A DNA stretch of 64,000 nucleotides from Cohnella sp. CFH 77786 (lineage in GTDB: Bacteria > Bacillota > Bacilli > Paenibacillales > Paenibacillaceae): positions 1 through 64,000 of the forward strand of contig NZ_WJIB01000011.1 in NCBI RefSeq assembly GCF_019400745.1, read 5' to 3'. The notes beneath the pieces were generated by a model. That model made no database searches. It was not told the origin of the DNA and saw only the letters and a list, made by a program, of their open reading frames with translations. Below, one piece after another: positions 8,365 through 17,740 of the stretch; the stretch's first letter is position 1, and each line of letters begins with the position of its first letter. The translations under genes were made by a program, and so were the position numbers.

Positions 8365-8455
8365 TGACCCGCCTCACATACAGACACGCGCCTCCAACTT
8401 TCAAAATCAAATTTTCAATGGAAAGGATGCGTTCCCCATAGAGTCGTCTCCATCC

Positions 8456-8731
8456 ATGTCGACAGTCGAAATCTTCTCCATCTTCGCGCTTATTGGCAAC
8501 GGCTTGTTGTGGCTGCTCGGCATCTACAGCCTGTATTTGTTCATTAAACTTGCGCACCGAGGCATTCAAGCGCTGGACAATTTACTTGGACGAAAAGAGA
8601 AACGGCCGCCGATGAAACCCCGTGCATTTAAAAGAGACATACTGGGGCGCCACCATGACGCTGGAAGGGGAAAACGGGACGCCGTTGATCCGCAAAATCG
8701 CAAAGTTTATCGAGAGATACCGTTAACCTAG
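8456..8731 (+). CDS. Small membrane protein, possible frameshift near 3' end
   Basis: A 91-aa ORF. Residues 1-45 form one long hydrophobic segment and an amphipathic helix (GLLWLLGIYSLYLFIKLAHRG) that look real. The last 30 residues look like random basic sequence. Another frame over the same bases (about 8616-8727) reads sensibly as ETYWGATMTLEGENG then TPLIRKIAKFIERYR before TAA. That suggests either a frameshift or the tail of a second remnant gene. No good SD is seen. Function is unknown. Confidence 0.45.
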   Translation: MSTVEIFSIFALIGNGLLWLLGIYSLYLFIKLAHRGIQALDNLLGRKEKRPPMKPRAFKRDILGRHHDAGRGKRDAVDPQNRKVYREIPLT

Positions 8732-8805
8732 AGGAATTTGCCGTTCATCGACGAATTAACCAATGGATGTAATCCTACATCTCGATGAATAGCAGAGGTC
8801 GTAGC

Positions 8806-10053
8806 ATGCTCAACGATTACAAGGATTTTCTGCTGAACATGTTCTTTGTCGCCTCTCCCCTCGTTTTTTACCCCTACATTCTCAAAACCAAGAACAAGCC
8901 GTTGCTTTACGGCCTGTTCCTGTACCTCGTATTAGCCGTTTCGCTCATCTGCACGATGTCTTTTTCCGTCCAAATCGAAGGATTGTCTTACGATTTCCGA
9001 TCCGTTCTGCTGACGGTCAGCTTCATCTACGCGGGGCCGTTCGTCTCGTTATTGCTCTACTTCACCCTGATCGTTTGCCGTTTCGCGTTGGGCAATCCCA
9101 ACAATTTGCTATATGCGGTTTCCTTGCTGCCTTCCGTTATCTTGTTTTTGCTGCTCCGGAAGCATTACGCCAGCGTCAGCGCCAAAAGAAAAACGTTTTC
9201 GGCGGCATTGATCTGCACCTTCATCAAATTTCTGACCATATTCGCCTATCTCGGATTCCTCGGGGATTTGGTGCTGTGGTTCAAATCTCCGCTAGACACG
9301 CTCGGGACTTACCTCGTTCAAGCACTTACCGCCGCCGCATTCGTCTGTCTCATGGAACTCGCGAACAAATACTTCGTGATGCAGGAAGAAATCGTCGCCA
9401 GCGAAAAAATGAAAATCGTAAGCGATATCGCGGCCTCGGTCGCCCACGAAATCCGGAATCCGCTAACCTCGGTGAGAGGGTTCATCCAACTGCTGGGAAA
9501 CGGCGATTTGCCGCTCCAGCGACGGGAGTATTACCGGAATATTTGCCTGGACGAGCTGGATCGGGCACAAAATATCATCTCCGATTATCTGACGTTGGCG
9601 AAACCGGATCCGGAAGTCGTGGAACGGATCGATCTGAAGGAGGAAGTGGAGTATGTCTCTCAAATTCTGCTGGCCTACGCCAATTACAATAACGTGGTCA
9701 TCCAAACCCAGTTATGCGACGAAGCTTACGCCGAAGGAGATCGGCACAAGCTGCGGCAGGCGTTGATCAACATCGGTAAAAACGTGATCGAAGCGATGCC
9801 GGGCGGCGGACAATTGCTGTTCGCGTTGAAGAAGACAAACGGAGGGGTGGTCTTGACCGTGAGCGATACGGGAGTCGGGATGACCCCGGAGCAAATCAGC
9901 CGGCTCGGAACGCCGTACTATTCCACGAAAGAGAAAGGGACCGGGCTCGGGACGATGGTGTCATTCGGGATCATCAAGAAGATGCACGGAAAAATCGAAA
10001 TCAAAAGCGAGCTCGGCGTGGGAACGGAGTATCATATTATCTTTGCCGCATAG
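8806..10053 (+). CDS. Membrane sensor histidine kinase (KinB-like)
   Basis: A histidine kinase of about 415 aa. The N-terminal half (residues about 5-190) has five to six membrane helices of the 5TM/LytS type seen in sporulation kinase KinB. A HisKA domain follows with the phosphorylated His in VAHEIRNPLTSVRG (about 213). The HATPase domain has the N box (NIGKNVIEAM), G1 (DTGVGM) and G2 (GTGLG). Start ATG 8806 is chosen over 8785 because GAGGTC lies just upstream. No response regulator gene is adjacent, so it probably feeds a remote phosphorelay, possibly sporulation (inference). Confidence 0.9.
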   Translation: MLNDYKDFLLNMFFVASPLVFYPYILKTKNKPLLYGLFLYLVLAVSLICTMSFSVQIEGLSYDFRSVLLTVSFIYAGPFVSLLLYFTLIVCRFALGNPNNLLYAVSLLPSVILFLLLRKHYASVSAKRKTFSAALICTFIKFLTIFAYLGFLGDLVLWFKSPLDTLGTYLVQALTAAAFVCLMELANKYFVMQEEIVASEKMKIVSDIAASVAHEIRNPLTSVRGFIQLLGNGDLPLQRREYYRNICLDELDRAQNIISDYLTLAKPDPEVVERIDLKEEVEYVSQILLAYANYNNVVIQTQLCDEAYAEGDRHKLRQALINIGKNVIEAMPGGGQLLFALKKTNGGVVLTVSDTGVGMTPEQISRLGTPYYSTKEKGTGLGTMVSFGIIKKMHGKIEIKSELGVGTEYHIIFAA

Positions 10054-10167
10054 TTGCACAGCCGATTTCCGACAGGGGGCCGGCTTTCGCGTTTTCTAGG
10101 CTTTCACCTAAGGGTTCCTCCGTGAGTATCCTATCGTATCACTCATGGAATAGATGGAGGAAACGTG

Positions 10168-10953
10168 ATGGGGTATTTCGTTGGCGTAGAGCCGGGGGTC
10201 AATCTGTACGTAGAGGACCTGAATCCCGGGGGCGGCAAGACGATCGTGTTTATCCACGGCTGGCCATTAAACCATAAGCAGTTCGAGTATCAATTCGACG
10301 TCCTTCCGGCCATGGGATACCGCTGCATCGGCATCGACTGGAGAGGATTCGGCAAGTCGGACAAACCGGCGGGCGGCTACAACTATGACCGCTTGGCGGA
10401 TGACCTCCGCGTCGTCATCGGCGCGCTTGGGCTGAACGACTTCACGCTCGCGGGGCACTCTACGGGCGGCGCCATCGCGATCCGTTATATGGCCCGTCAC
10501 CAAGGCTTCGGCGTATCCAAGCTAGTTCTCATCAGCGCTGCGGCACCCGCCGGCTTTACCCCCGAGACCGCGGGCAGGCTGCTGTCCGAAACGTTTAACG
10601 ACCGTCCCAACATGATGCGGGGCGTAACGGACGAATTTTTCTTCCGGTCCGTATCCCGCCCGTTTGCGGACTGGTTCCGGCTTTTGGGGCTCGAAGCGGC
10701 GGGCTGGTCTACGGCGGCGGTCATCGTCATGCTCAGGGACGAGAAGCTGGATGCCGATCTGCCCCGGATCGCCAGTCCGACCTTAATCGTTCACGGCATT
10801 CACGACCAAGTGATCCCTTTCACGCAGGCGCAGGTTCTGAACGAGAAAATCAGAAATTCCCGGCTTGTCCCCTTTCCCTACAGCGGCCATGGTCCCTTCT
10901 GGGAAGAACGCGACCGCTTTAATCGGTTGTTGGCGCAATTCGTCGGACGCTAA
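10168..10953 (+). CDS. Alpha/beta hydrolase
   Basis: A 261-aa alpha/beta-hydrolase-fold enzyme. The oxyanion-hole motif HGWPLNH is at about 30-36 and the nucleophile elbow GHSTGG (Ser near 98) follows. The acid Asp lies in HGIHDQVIP (about 211) and the catalytic His in YSGHGPFWE (about 235). The sequence is closest in feel to non-haem chloroperoxidase/arylesterase types. ATG 10168 with GGAGG seven bases upstream is preferred over the adjacent GTG 10165. It is a single cytoplasmic gene; the substrate is unknown. Confidence 0.9.
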   Translation: MGYFVGVEPGVNLYVEDLNPGGGKTIVFIHGWPLNHKQFEYQFDVLPAMGYRCIGIDWRGFGKSDKPAGGYNYDRLADDLRVVIGALGLNDFTLAGHSTGGAIAIRYMARHQGFGVSKLVLISAAAPAGFTPETAGRLLSETFNDRPNMMRGVTDEFFFRSVSRPFADWFRLLGLEAAGWSTAAVIVMLRDEKLDADLPRIASPTLIVHGIHDQVIPFTQAQVLNEKIRNSRLVPFPYSGHGPFWEERDRFNRLLAQFVGR

Positions 10954-11040
10954 GGATTCGTCTCTCTACAATCCCGGATGAAATCTGCCGATAGCAATGG
11001 ATAAAGGGACTTTATTCCTAATCCAACGGGAGGGGCATAC

Positions 11041-11973
11041 GTGAAGGCGAGAGCGATCTGGAAATGGGTGATACCGGCCATCGTGCTGGCGGCCGTCTTC
11101 CTACCGTACACGGTATCGGCAAACAATGGCATCGACAAGAACGAGCAGCAGGAAGCGGCGAAGAGAATGCAGGGTTTACAGTTGATTGCGGGTAGGAAAG
11201 ACGGCGATCTGGCGCTGGATGCCAATATCACCCGCGCCGAATTGGTGACGATCATCGTTCGCGCATTCGGGAATGACACCGAAGCTAAGCTATTGAAAGG
11301 AGCGCCTTCTTTCCCGGACGTCGGATCCCACTGGGCAAGCGGCTACATCGCGGTAGCCAAAAATCTGGCCAAGCAAACCGGAGAGGTGTTGGGACGGCCG
11401 GACGGCACCTTCAACCCGGACGGCAACGTCACGCAGGCCGAGGCGCTGGCTTTCGTCATGAAGTTTATGGGCATCAAACCGGAAGAAGGCTCCAAATGGC
11501 CGGATAATTATATCAATGGTGCCGTCAACGCGGGGCTGATCACAGAGGAGGATGGGAAGGCCGTTTCGGCGGGCAAGAATACGGCTGCCAATCGCGGCTT
11601 GGTATTCTACCTTGCGGACTCGGGATTCTCCACCTATAAGCTTGCGAACGGCAAAACGGTCTACACGACTTATGTCGACTCGAAGCCGCCCAGCCTGACG
11701 GTCGAAACGCCTCCGTCCGAATCGGCGGAGAATCAAGTCGCGCTCAAAGGTACTGCCGAAGGCGCCGCTTTCGTCACGCTTGACGGCAAGAAGGTAAGCG
11801 TGGGCGCGGACGGCAAATGGACGGGAACGCTGGAGCTGGGCACTTGCGGCGATACCTATCCGATCGTGGCGTCCGATTTGGCGGGCAATACCGTTACGAA
11901 AGAAGTCACGATCAAATGGAAGGGAGCGCCCAAAGGCGTGTCCAAAGACGTGTACGCGTGCAAGGCGAACTAA
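11041..11973 (+). CDS. S-layer-homology protein with bacterial Ig-like domain
   Basis: A 310-aa secreted protein starting at GTG 11041 (SD GGGAGGGG). The signal peptide is about residues 1-28. Two recognisable SLH repeats follow (ITRAELVTIIVRAFG near 63-77, FPDVGSHWASGYI near 92-104, VTQAEALAFVMKFMG near 133-147) with a degenerate third. A C-terminal Ig-like domain spans about 220-300 (SLTVETPPSESAENQVALKG). SLH repeats bind pyruvylated secondary cell-wall polymers, so this is a wall-attached surface protein. A second SLH gene follows 169 bp downstream. Confidence 0.88.
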   Translation: MKARAIWKWVIPAIVLAAVFLPYTVSANNGIDKNEQQEAAKRMQGLQLIAGRKDGDLALDANITRAELVTIIVRAFGNDTEAKLLKGAPSFPDVGSHWASGYIAVAKNLAKQTGEVLGRPDGTFNPDGNVTQAEALAFVMKFMGIKPEEGSKWPDNYINGAVNAGLITEEDGKAVSAGKNTAANRGLVFYLADSGFSTYKLANGKTVYTTYVDSKPPSLTVETPPSESAENQVALKGTAEGAAFVTLDGKKVSVGADGKWTGTLELGTCGDTYPIVASDLAGNTVTKEVTIKWKGAPKGVSKDVYACKAN

Positions 11974-12142
11974 TTCGCGGATTCCTTGATGCGCCGGCGC
12001 GATTCCTCGTGGGATTCATCGCCGCTATCGTCGTTGCTTTTTAAGGTAGCCGTTCTTCCATGATTTATACATTTACTCTATGCCCATTCCTGATAGAATC
12101 AGGGATTGAAGTGCTTCTATTAGGAAGGGGAATAGGAAGAAA

Positions 12143-13252
12143 GTGAAGAAGTTGATCATCGCGGCGGTCGCATTTGCGTTCATGGCCGCAGGGTTTGCGG
12201 GGAGCGCATGGGCGGCCGACCAGCAGAAACGCGAGTTGTTCGAGTATTTTGTGGAAGACAGCTTGGATCATTGGGCAAGCGCGGATTTGGCGGATTTCAT
12301 TCAGGCTGACATTCTTGCCGGATATCAGGAAGACGGGGCTGTTTCGATCAAACCGCAAGGCAACGTGACCCGTGCCGAGTTCGTGGCGATCCTGCTGCGC
12401 GCGGCCGATGTTCCCGTCCAATCCGGCGAATCGAAATTTACCGACGTCAGCGAGAAAGATTGGTTCCATGACACGGTCGTGACAGCCAGTTCCATGAACC
12501 TGATTTATGGTCAGAAGGCTGACGTTTTTGCGCCGAACGCGAAAATCACGCGTGCGGAAATCGCCGCCATTCTGAACCGTTTCTTCCAAGCTACGCTTGC
12601 GTTTGACGGGCAAGCCAAAACGTTCACGGACATCGAAGGCCACTGGGCGAAAGCCGATATCGAGAAGATCAGTGAGGCCGGTGTCGTCGCGGGTTATGGC
12701 AATGAATTCAAGCCGAACAAAAACGCGACGAGAGCGGAAGCGGCCAGCATGGTGCGCAGAGCTCTCCATCAGGAAACGAAGGCAGCGCCGGCCGAGCAGG
12801 ATTTGATCCAAGTCGTGAAGGACTACAACGATAAGGGCAACGAGTTGATGCAGGCGCTGAAGTTTGACGAACTGGCGGCTCTGAATAACGAGAAATCGGT
12901 CGGTTTTGAACAAGCGTTTGTCCTTGCGTCCGTCGATTCCTTGAAACAAGCCTTGGAGCAGATTCAAGCGACGGGAGCGACTTTCGAAATCAAAGTGAAC
13001 GGCGATGCGAATTATCAAGTGAAGTTTGCCAGCGATCGTTATGCGGCCGTTGCCGTTACGGGTCAAACGGGCGAAATCATCTTCGCCAAAGACGGCCAAT
13101 CCCATTCCGAGAAAGTGAGCTCCGACGAGACCTATCTCCTGCGCAAGATCGGCGGGACCTGGAAGATCTACGGCGGGGAAACGTCGTACCAGGATTTCAT
13201 CGGAATGATCCTGAATCCGGACGGCGCAAGTTCGGAAGCAAGCGCAAACTGA
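12143..13252 (+). CDS. S-layer-homology protein with three SLH repeats
   Basis: A 369-aa secreted protein from GTG 12143. The signal peptide ends near residue 27 (GSAWAAD). Three SLH repeats span about 30-210, each carrying the TRAE signature (VTRAEFVAILLR, ITRAEIAAILNR, ATRAEAASMVRR). The C-terminal 130 residues form a small alpha+beta domain of the NTF2/DUF4878 sort (inference from its IGGTWKIYGG ending). It is anchored to the cell wall through the SLH repeats. An intrinsic terminator follows immediately. It may be a partner of the preceding SLH protein. Confidence 0.88.
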   Translation: MKKLIIAAVAFAFMAAGFAGSAWAADQQKRELFEYFVEDSLDHWASADLADFIQADILAGYQEDGAVSIKPQGNVTRAEFVAILLRAADVPVQSGESKFTDVSEKDWFHDTVVTASSMNLIYGQKADVFAPNAKITRAEIAAILNRFFQATLAFDGQAKTFTDIEGHWAKADIEKISEAGVVAGYGNEFKPNKNATRAEAASMVRRALHQETKAAPAEQDLIQVVKDYNDKGNELMQALKFDELAALNNEKSVGFEQAFVLASVDSLKQALEQIQATGATFEIKVNGDANYQVKFASDRYAAVAVTGQTGEIIFAKDGQSHSEKVSSDETYLLRKIGGTWKIYGGETSYQDFIGMILNPDGASSEASAN

Positions 13253-13265
13253 TTTCAACACCGAA

Positions 13266-13302
13266 AAAGCGATCATTCTCCCATTCGGGGAATGGTCGCT
13301 TT
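13266..13302 (+). terminator. Intrinsic terminator after SLH gene
   Basis: AAAGCGA-T-CATTC-CCC pairs with GGG-AATG-TCGCTTT around a short loop, with flanking A and T runs. It could also serve the convergent AraC gene. Confidence 0.8.
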
Positions 13303-13387
13303 GTCGATTCAATTGTCCGGCTGTAAATCCATGATCGCTCCGGTATATGGCGAGGCGGTCCAGGAAGCGTTGCCCGCTTGACCGTCT

Positions 13388-14287
13388 TTATTGCTCGTGC
13401 GACAGCTGCCGGTAGGCCGAAGGAGACAGACCCAGCCAGCGCTTGAACTGCTTGCTGAATTGGGAGACGTCGCGGTAGCCGAGCGCCTCGGATACTTGCT
13501 CCACCGTCAAGGAACGGTCCAGCAGAAGCTCCTTCGCCCGGCGCTGCTTCAGCGATGTCAAATATTGGCGCGGCGAAATGCCGAAAACATGCCGGAATAT
13601 CCGGGTGCAGGACGCCGGCGTGTAGCCCATTTCTTTAGCCAGCGCCACAAGGCCTCGTTTGTCGTCCGCTCCCGCGTCTTGCCGGACGAGACGCTCGATC
13701 GCGGCGGCAAGTCTCGCGGCGACCGGATCGGCGGCGCCCGGGCCTGCCGCGTCCGTCGCGTCCGTCGCGTTGCCATGGGCGTACCCGAGCAGTCGGGCGA
13801 ACAACTCGAACCCCGTCATCAGCGTATCGGTCCGGCTTTCATCGCCGGAGCCTTCCCGGGCGTTGCGGACGAAACGGTCCAGTACCGGCTTCAGGGCGCG
13901 CACAAGCTCCGAATCCGCGCGGTACAATGCGGAACCGAGTCCGTTCAGCTTCTTCCGCAAGCCCAAATCGCCGACCTCGAAATGCAGGCAGAAGTACTCC
14001 ATCGCGGCGCCGTCCGCCGAGCCCATGCTCTCGTGCCGGACGCCCGGCTGCACCCAGACAAGGTCGCCGAGACGCTGAGTCCACACTTTCCCCGCCGCCT
14101 TGATCCGCTGGGCCCCTTCCGTCACCCAGTTGATCTCGTAAAGCGAATGCTCGTGTTCCGGATAGGACCACCGAGCATCCACCTTCCGCAAATGAACCCC
14201 GAACAATCGGAACGCGAAGTCGGCATCCGGCATCGTCCGGTTTTCGATGACGTTCTCCGTTCCCGCTGGCAGCACCGTTTTCGGCAC
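13388..14287 (-). CDS. AraC-family regulator of the xylan module
   Basis: A regulator of 299 aa. The N-terminal cupin-like sensor carries the EHEHSLYEINWV segment, and a C-terminal double HTH lies at about 205-295 (ASCTRIFRHVFGISPRQYL, then VEQVSEALGYRDVSQFSKQFK). GTG 14287 is preferred because GGAGGAA lies seven bases upstream; the longer frame to 14389 lacks an SD. It is divergent from the GH52-GH10 xylan genes and so is probably their xylose- or xylobiose-responsive activator (inference from position). Confidence 0.88.
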   Translation of the reverse strand: MPKTVLPAGTENVIENRTMPDADFAFRLFGVHLRKVDARWSYPEHEHSLYEINWVTEGAQRIKAAGKVWTQRLGDLVWVQPGVRHESMGSADGAAMEYFCLHFEVGDLGLRKKLNGLGSALYRADSELVRALKPVLDRFVRNAREGSGDESRTDTLMTGFELFARLLGYAHGNATDATDAAGPGAADPVAARLAAAIERLVRQDAGADDKRGLVALAKEMGYTPASCTRIFRHVFGISPRQYLTSLKQRRAKELLLDRSLTVEQVSEALGYRDVSQFSKQFKRWLGLSPSAYRQLSHEQ

Positions 14288-14462
14288 CTTTGCCTTCCTC
14301 CTTCTCCTTATTCCGCCCGTTCTCCCATTATAGCATAGGACCCTCGGACCTCTGTTCGTTTTGCCCAAAAGCGGGAGCGGTTTGCCCATGTCGGCCCTTC
14401 AGCGTCCGGGCTATGATGAAGCTGATCGGAACAGCAAATCGCAAAGGAGTCGGTACGAGAAC

Positions 14463-16589
14463 ATGGTCCAACCCTTTTTCAACGCGCATCATTCTCCCAT
14501 CGGGGCATTCGCGAGCTTCACGTTGGGATTTCCGGGGGGAAGCGGCGGCTTCGACCTGGAGCTGGGGCGTCCTCCGAGACAAAGCGTCTATATCGGCTTG
14601 GAATCGGAAACGGGCGGGTACGAGGCGCTTCCGTTCTTCACGGGAGGGGATGACGAGAGCAAACGCTACGACGTCGAGAATGCCGCGGGGGCTCAGCCGG
14701 CCGAAGCCGTATCGGGACCGCGGGTCGTCTCCTTCGCGCGCGACCGCGTCAAGCGCGATTTCCGATTGTCAACGGATACCTGGCAGGCCGGGGACCTCAC
14801 TTTCACGCTCTACTCGCCGGTCCAGCCGGTTCCCGACCCGACCGGGGCGAACGAAGCGGAGTTGAAGCAAGCGCTCGCCCCCGCGATCGCGGCTGAGCTG
14901 ACCGTCGACAATACCGCGGGCCGCAAGGCGCGCAGAGCCTTCTTCGGCTATCAGGGAGGCGATCCGTATAGCTCGCTGCGGCGGATGGACGATACGATGA
15001 ACGGCTCTTCGGGCGTCGGCCAAGGCCGGCTGACGGCGATCGTAACGAAGGATCCGGACGTTCGTTCGGCCCTTCATTTCAGCATCGAAGATATCCTGAA
15101 CAACCCGCTCGAGGAGAACTGGACGTTCGGCCTTGGCACGGTCGGCGCCCTCGTCATGGACGTGCCGGCTGGGGAGAAGCGAACGTACCGGTTCGCGCTA
15201 TGCTTCCATCGGGCGGGTACGGTCACGGCGGGGATGGACGCATCTTATCTGTACACGCGCTGGTTCCCGAGCCTGGAATCGGTCGCCGAGTACGCGCTGG
15301 AAAGATGGGACTCCTGGGCGGCCAGGTCGCGCGAAGCGAACCGGATGATCGACGAAACCGCGTTAAGCGAGGACCAGAAATTCATGATGGCCCACGCGAT
15401 CCGAAGCTATTACGGCTCCACGCAGCTGCTGGAGGCGGACGGCGAGCCCGCATGGATCGTGAACGAGGGCGAGTACCGGATGATGAACACGTTCGACCTG
15501 ACCGTCGACCAGCTGTTCTACGAGCTGAAGATGAACCCATGGACGGTGCGGGCCGAGCTCGACCTGTTCACCCGCCGCTACAGCTACCGCGACCGCGTTC
15601 GTTTCCCGGGCGAGGAGAAGGAATACGAAGGCGGCATCAGCTTCACGCACGACATGGGCGTCGCGAACACGTTTTCCCGGCCCGGCTATTCCGCCTATGA
15701 GCTTTACGGGCTGAAGGGCTGTTTCTCGCACATGACGCATGAGCAGCTGGTCAACTGGATCCTGTGCGCCTCCGTATACGTGGAGCAGATTGGAGACCGC
15801 GCCTGGCTGAGCCGCAACCTGGGCGTGCTGCAGGAGTGTCTGGCCAGCATGCTGAACCGCGACCATCCGGACCCGGACAAGCGGAACGGCATGATGGGGC
15901 TCGACAGCACGCGCACGATGGGCGGCGCCGAGATCACGACGTACGACAGTCTCGACGTGTCGCTGGGCCAGGCGCGCAACAACATTTATTTGGCCGGGAA
16001 ATGCTGGGCGGCGTACTTGGCGATGGAGAAGCTGTTCCGCGAGGAAGGTTTGACGGAGCTGTCCGTTACGGCGGGTGAGCAAGCGGAGCGATGCGCCCGC
16101 ACGATCGCGGCGCATGTCACGGAGGAAGGGTACGTTCCCGCCGTTATCGGCGAGGGCAACGATTCCCGCATCATTCCCGCGATCGAGGGGCTCGTATTCC
16201 CTTATTATACGAACTGCCGGGACGCGCTGAGTCCGGACGGCCGCTTCGGCGATTACATCCGCGTACTGAAACGCCATTTGGACACGGTGCTGAAAGAAGG
16301 CGTCTGCCTGTTCCCGGACGGCGGCTGGAAAATCTCGTCCACGAGCAACAACTCCTGGCTCAGCAAAATTTATCTGTGCCAGTTCATCGCGCGCCATCTT
16401 CTTGGTTGCGAATGGGATGAACGGGGGCGCGCCGCGGACGCCGCGCACGCCGCCTGGCTGACGCATCCGACGCTTTCGATCTGGAGCTGGAGCGACCAGA
16501 TCCTCGCCGGCGAAATCATCGGCAGCAAGTACTATCCGCGGGGCGTGACCAGCATTCTCTGGCTGGAAGAAGCGATTGCGCGGGGATAG
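14463..16589 (+). CDS. GH52 beta-xylosidase
   Basis: A 708-aa cytoplasmic retaining beta-xylosidase that cleaves xylo-oligosaccharides to xylose. From memory, it closely follows the Geobacillus stearothermophilus GH52 enzyme from FFNAHHSP at residue 5 to GSKYYPRGVTSILWLEE at the end. With the start at ATG 14463 the predicted nucleophile Glu is residue 335 (VNEGEYRMMN) and the acid/base Asp is residue 495 (TTYDSLD), the same numbers reported for the Geobacillus enzyme. This supports the start over 14361. The SD AAAGGAG is 13 nt away. There is no signal peptide. GH10 follows in an operon. Confidence 0.96.
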   Translation: MVQPFFNAHHSPIGAFASFTLGFPGGSGGFDLELGRPPRQSVYIGLESETGGYEALPFFTGGDDESKRYDVENAAGAQPAEAVSGPRVVSFARDRVKRDFRLSTDTWQAGDLTFTLYSPVQPVPDPTGANEAELKQALAPAIAAELTVDNTAGRKARRAFFGYQGGDPYSSLRRMDDTMNGSSGVGQGRLTAIVTKDPDVRSALHFSIEDILNNPLEENWTFGLGTVGALVMDVPAGEKRTYRFALCFHRAGTVTAGMDASYLYTRWFPSLESVAEYALERWDSWAARSREANRMIDETALSEDQKFMMAHAIRSYYGSTQLLEADGEPAWIVNEGEYRMMNTFDLTVDQLFYELKMNPWTVRAELDLFTRRYSYRDRVRFPGEEKEYEGGISFTHDMGVANTFSRPGYSAYELYGLKGCFSHMTHEQLVNWILCASVYVEQIGDRAWLSRNLGVLQECLASMLNRDHPDPDKRNGMMGLDSTRTMGGAEITTYDSLDVSLGQARNNIYLAGKCWAAYLAMEKLFREEGLTELSVTAGEQAERCARTIAAHVTEEGYVPAVIGEGNDSRIIPAIEGLVFPYYTNCRDALSPDGRFGDYIRVLKRHLDTVLKEGVCLFPDGGWKISSTSNNSWLSKIYLCQFIARHLLGCEWDERGRAADAAHAAWLTHPTLSIWSWSDQILAGEIIGSKYYPRGVTSILWLEEAIARG

Positions 16590-16598
16590 AAAGATAGA

Positions 16599-16640
16599 GA
16601 AGCGAAAGAGAAGCGAAAGAGAAGCGAAAGAGAAGCGAGG
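16599..16640 (+). repeat. 11-bp purine tandem repeat between GH52 and GH10 genes
   Basis: Three full copies and one partial copy of GAAGCGAAAGA (16599, 16610, 16621, 16632) fill the 62-bp gap and run directly into the GH10 ribosome site GAGGAGG. They are pure slippage-type repeats and may tune spacing or translation of the second gene. Confidence 0.85.
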
Positions 16641-16651
16641 AGGATGGCAGC

Positions 16652-17653
16652 ATGACCGAAAAACCGGATGAGGCGCCTTCGCTGTGCCGGGTTTACGAGG
16701 ATCGGTTCCGCATCGGCGCGGCCGTGAATCCCTGGACGCTGGCAAAGCAACAAGCTTTGCTGCGCCGGCATTTCAACAGCCTGACCGCCGAGAACGAAAT
16801 GAAATTCGAACGCATCCATCCGCTGGAGGATAGGTACGACTTCACCGCGGCGGATGCTCTGATGGCCTTCGCGGAAGAAGGCGGAATGGCCGTCCGCGGG
16901 CATACGCTCGTCTGGCATAACCAGACGCCGGCTTGGGTCTTCAAGGGACCGGACGGGGAGCCCGTCGACCGGACGACGCTGCTGGGGAGAATGCGATCTC
17001 ATATCCACGCCGTCGTCGGCCGTTACAAGGGCAGGATTTACGCCTGGGATGCCGTCAACGAAGCGGTTGCGGACGAAGGCGACGATCTGCTCCGGGAGTC
17101 TCCCTGGCGGTCGATCGCCGGCGACGATTACATCGGCAAAGCGTTCGAATACGCGCACGAAGCCGATCCCGATTGCAGGCTGTTCTACAACGATTACAAC
17201 GAATCGTTTCCCGCCAAGCGGGAGAAGATTTACCGGTTGGTCGAAGAATTGAAGCGGGACAACGTTCCCATTCACGGCGTCGGGATGCAAGCGCATTGGA
17301 ATCTCTTCTCGCCGGGGTTGGACGACATCCGGGAGGCGATCGAACGGTATGCCTCATTGGGCTTGGAGATCCACATCACCGAGCTGGACATGTCCGTCTT
17401 CGCCTTCGAAGACCGGCGGACCGATCTGCAGCGGCCGACGGAGGAAATGCAGCGGCTGCAGGAAGAACGTTACGCTTCCGTTTTCGCGTTGTTCAGAGAG
17501 TACGCTGCCTATATCAAGAGCGTCACCTTCTGGGGGGCGGCGGACGATTATACGTGGCTGGACGGCTTCCCGGTCAAAGGAAGGAAGAACTGGCCGTTCC
17601 TGTTCGACGAGTTGCACCGGCCCAAAGGGGCTTTTTGGGACGTATTGCCGTGA
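16652..17653 (+). CDS. Intracellular GH10 endo-xylanase
   Basis: A 333-aa GH10 (beta/alpha)8-barrel. The acid/base Glu is at about residue 137 in WDAVNEAV and the nucleophile Glu at about 244 in HITELDMSV. The substrate-binding motif TAENEMKFE lies near 46-54 and HTLVWHNQ near 86-93. There is no signal peptide and no binding module. Length and context match intracellular xylanases of the Geobacillus XynA2 kind, which trim imported xylo-oligosaccharides together with GH52. The SD GAGGAGG is nine bases from ATG 16652. It is co-transcribed with GH52. Confidence 0.95.
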   Translation: MTEKPDEAPSLCRVYEDRFRIGAAVNPWTLAKQQALLRRHFNSLTAENEMKFERIHPLEDRYDFTAADALMAFAEEGGMAVRGHTLVWHNQTPAWVFKGPDGEPVDRTTLLGRMRSHIHAVVGRYKGRIYAWDAVNEAVADEGDDLLRESPWRSIAGDDYIGKAFEYAHEADPDCRLFYNDYNESFPAKREKIYRLVEELKRDNVPIHGVGMQAHWNLFSPGLDDIREAIERYASLGLEIHITELDMSVFAFEDRRTDLQRPTEEMQRLQEERYASVFALFREYAAYIKSVTFWGAADDYTWLDGFPVKGRKNWPFLFDELHRPKGAFWDVLP

Positions 17654-17740
17654 ACGGCATGCCATGCCGCCAGCGAGAAGGAGCTGTACCGAACGCCAAC
17701 CTGATGGCGGAAGGGCCAGCTCCTTTCGCCACGTGCGCGC

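Noticed and set aside
15363..16745. A 460-codon antisense ORF across the GH52 gene
   Set aside because: It lies wholly opposite a strongly conserved enzyme; high GC makes long antisense frames common and its product has no recognisable motif.
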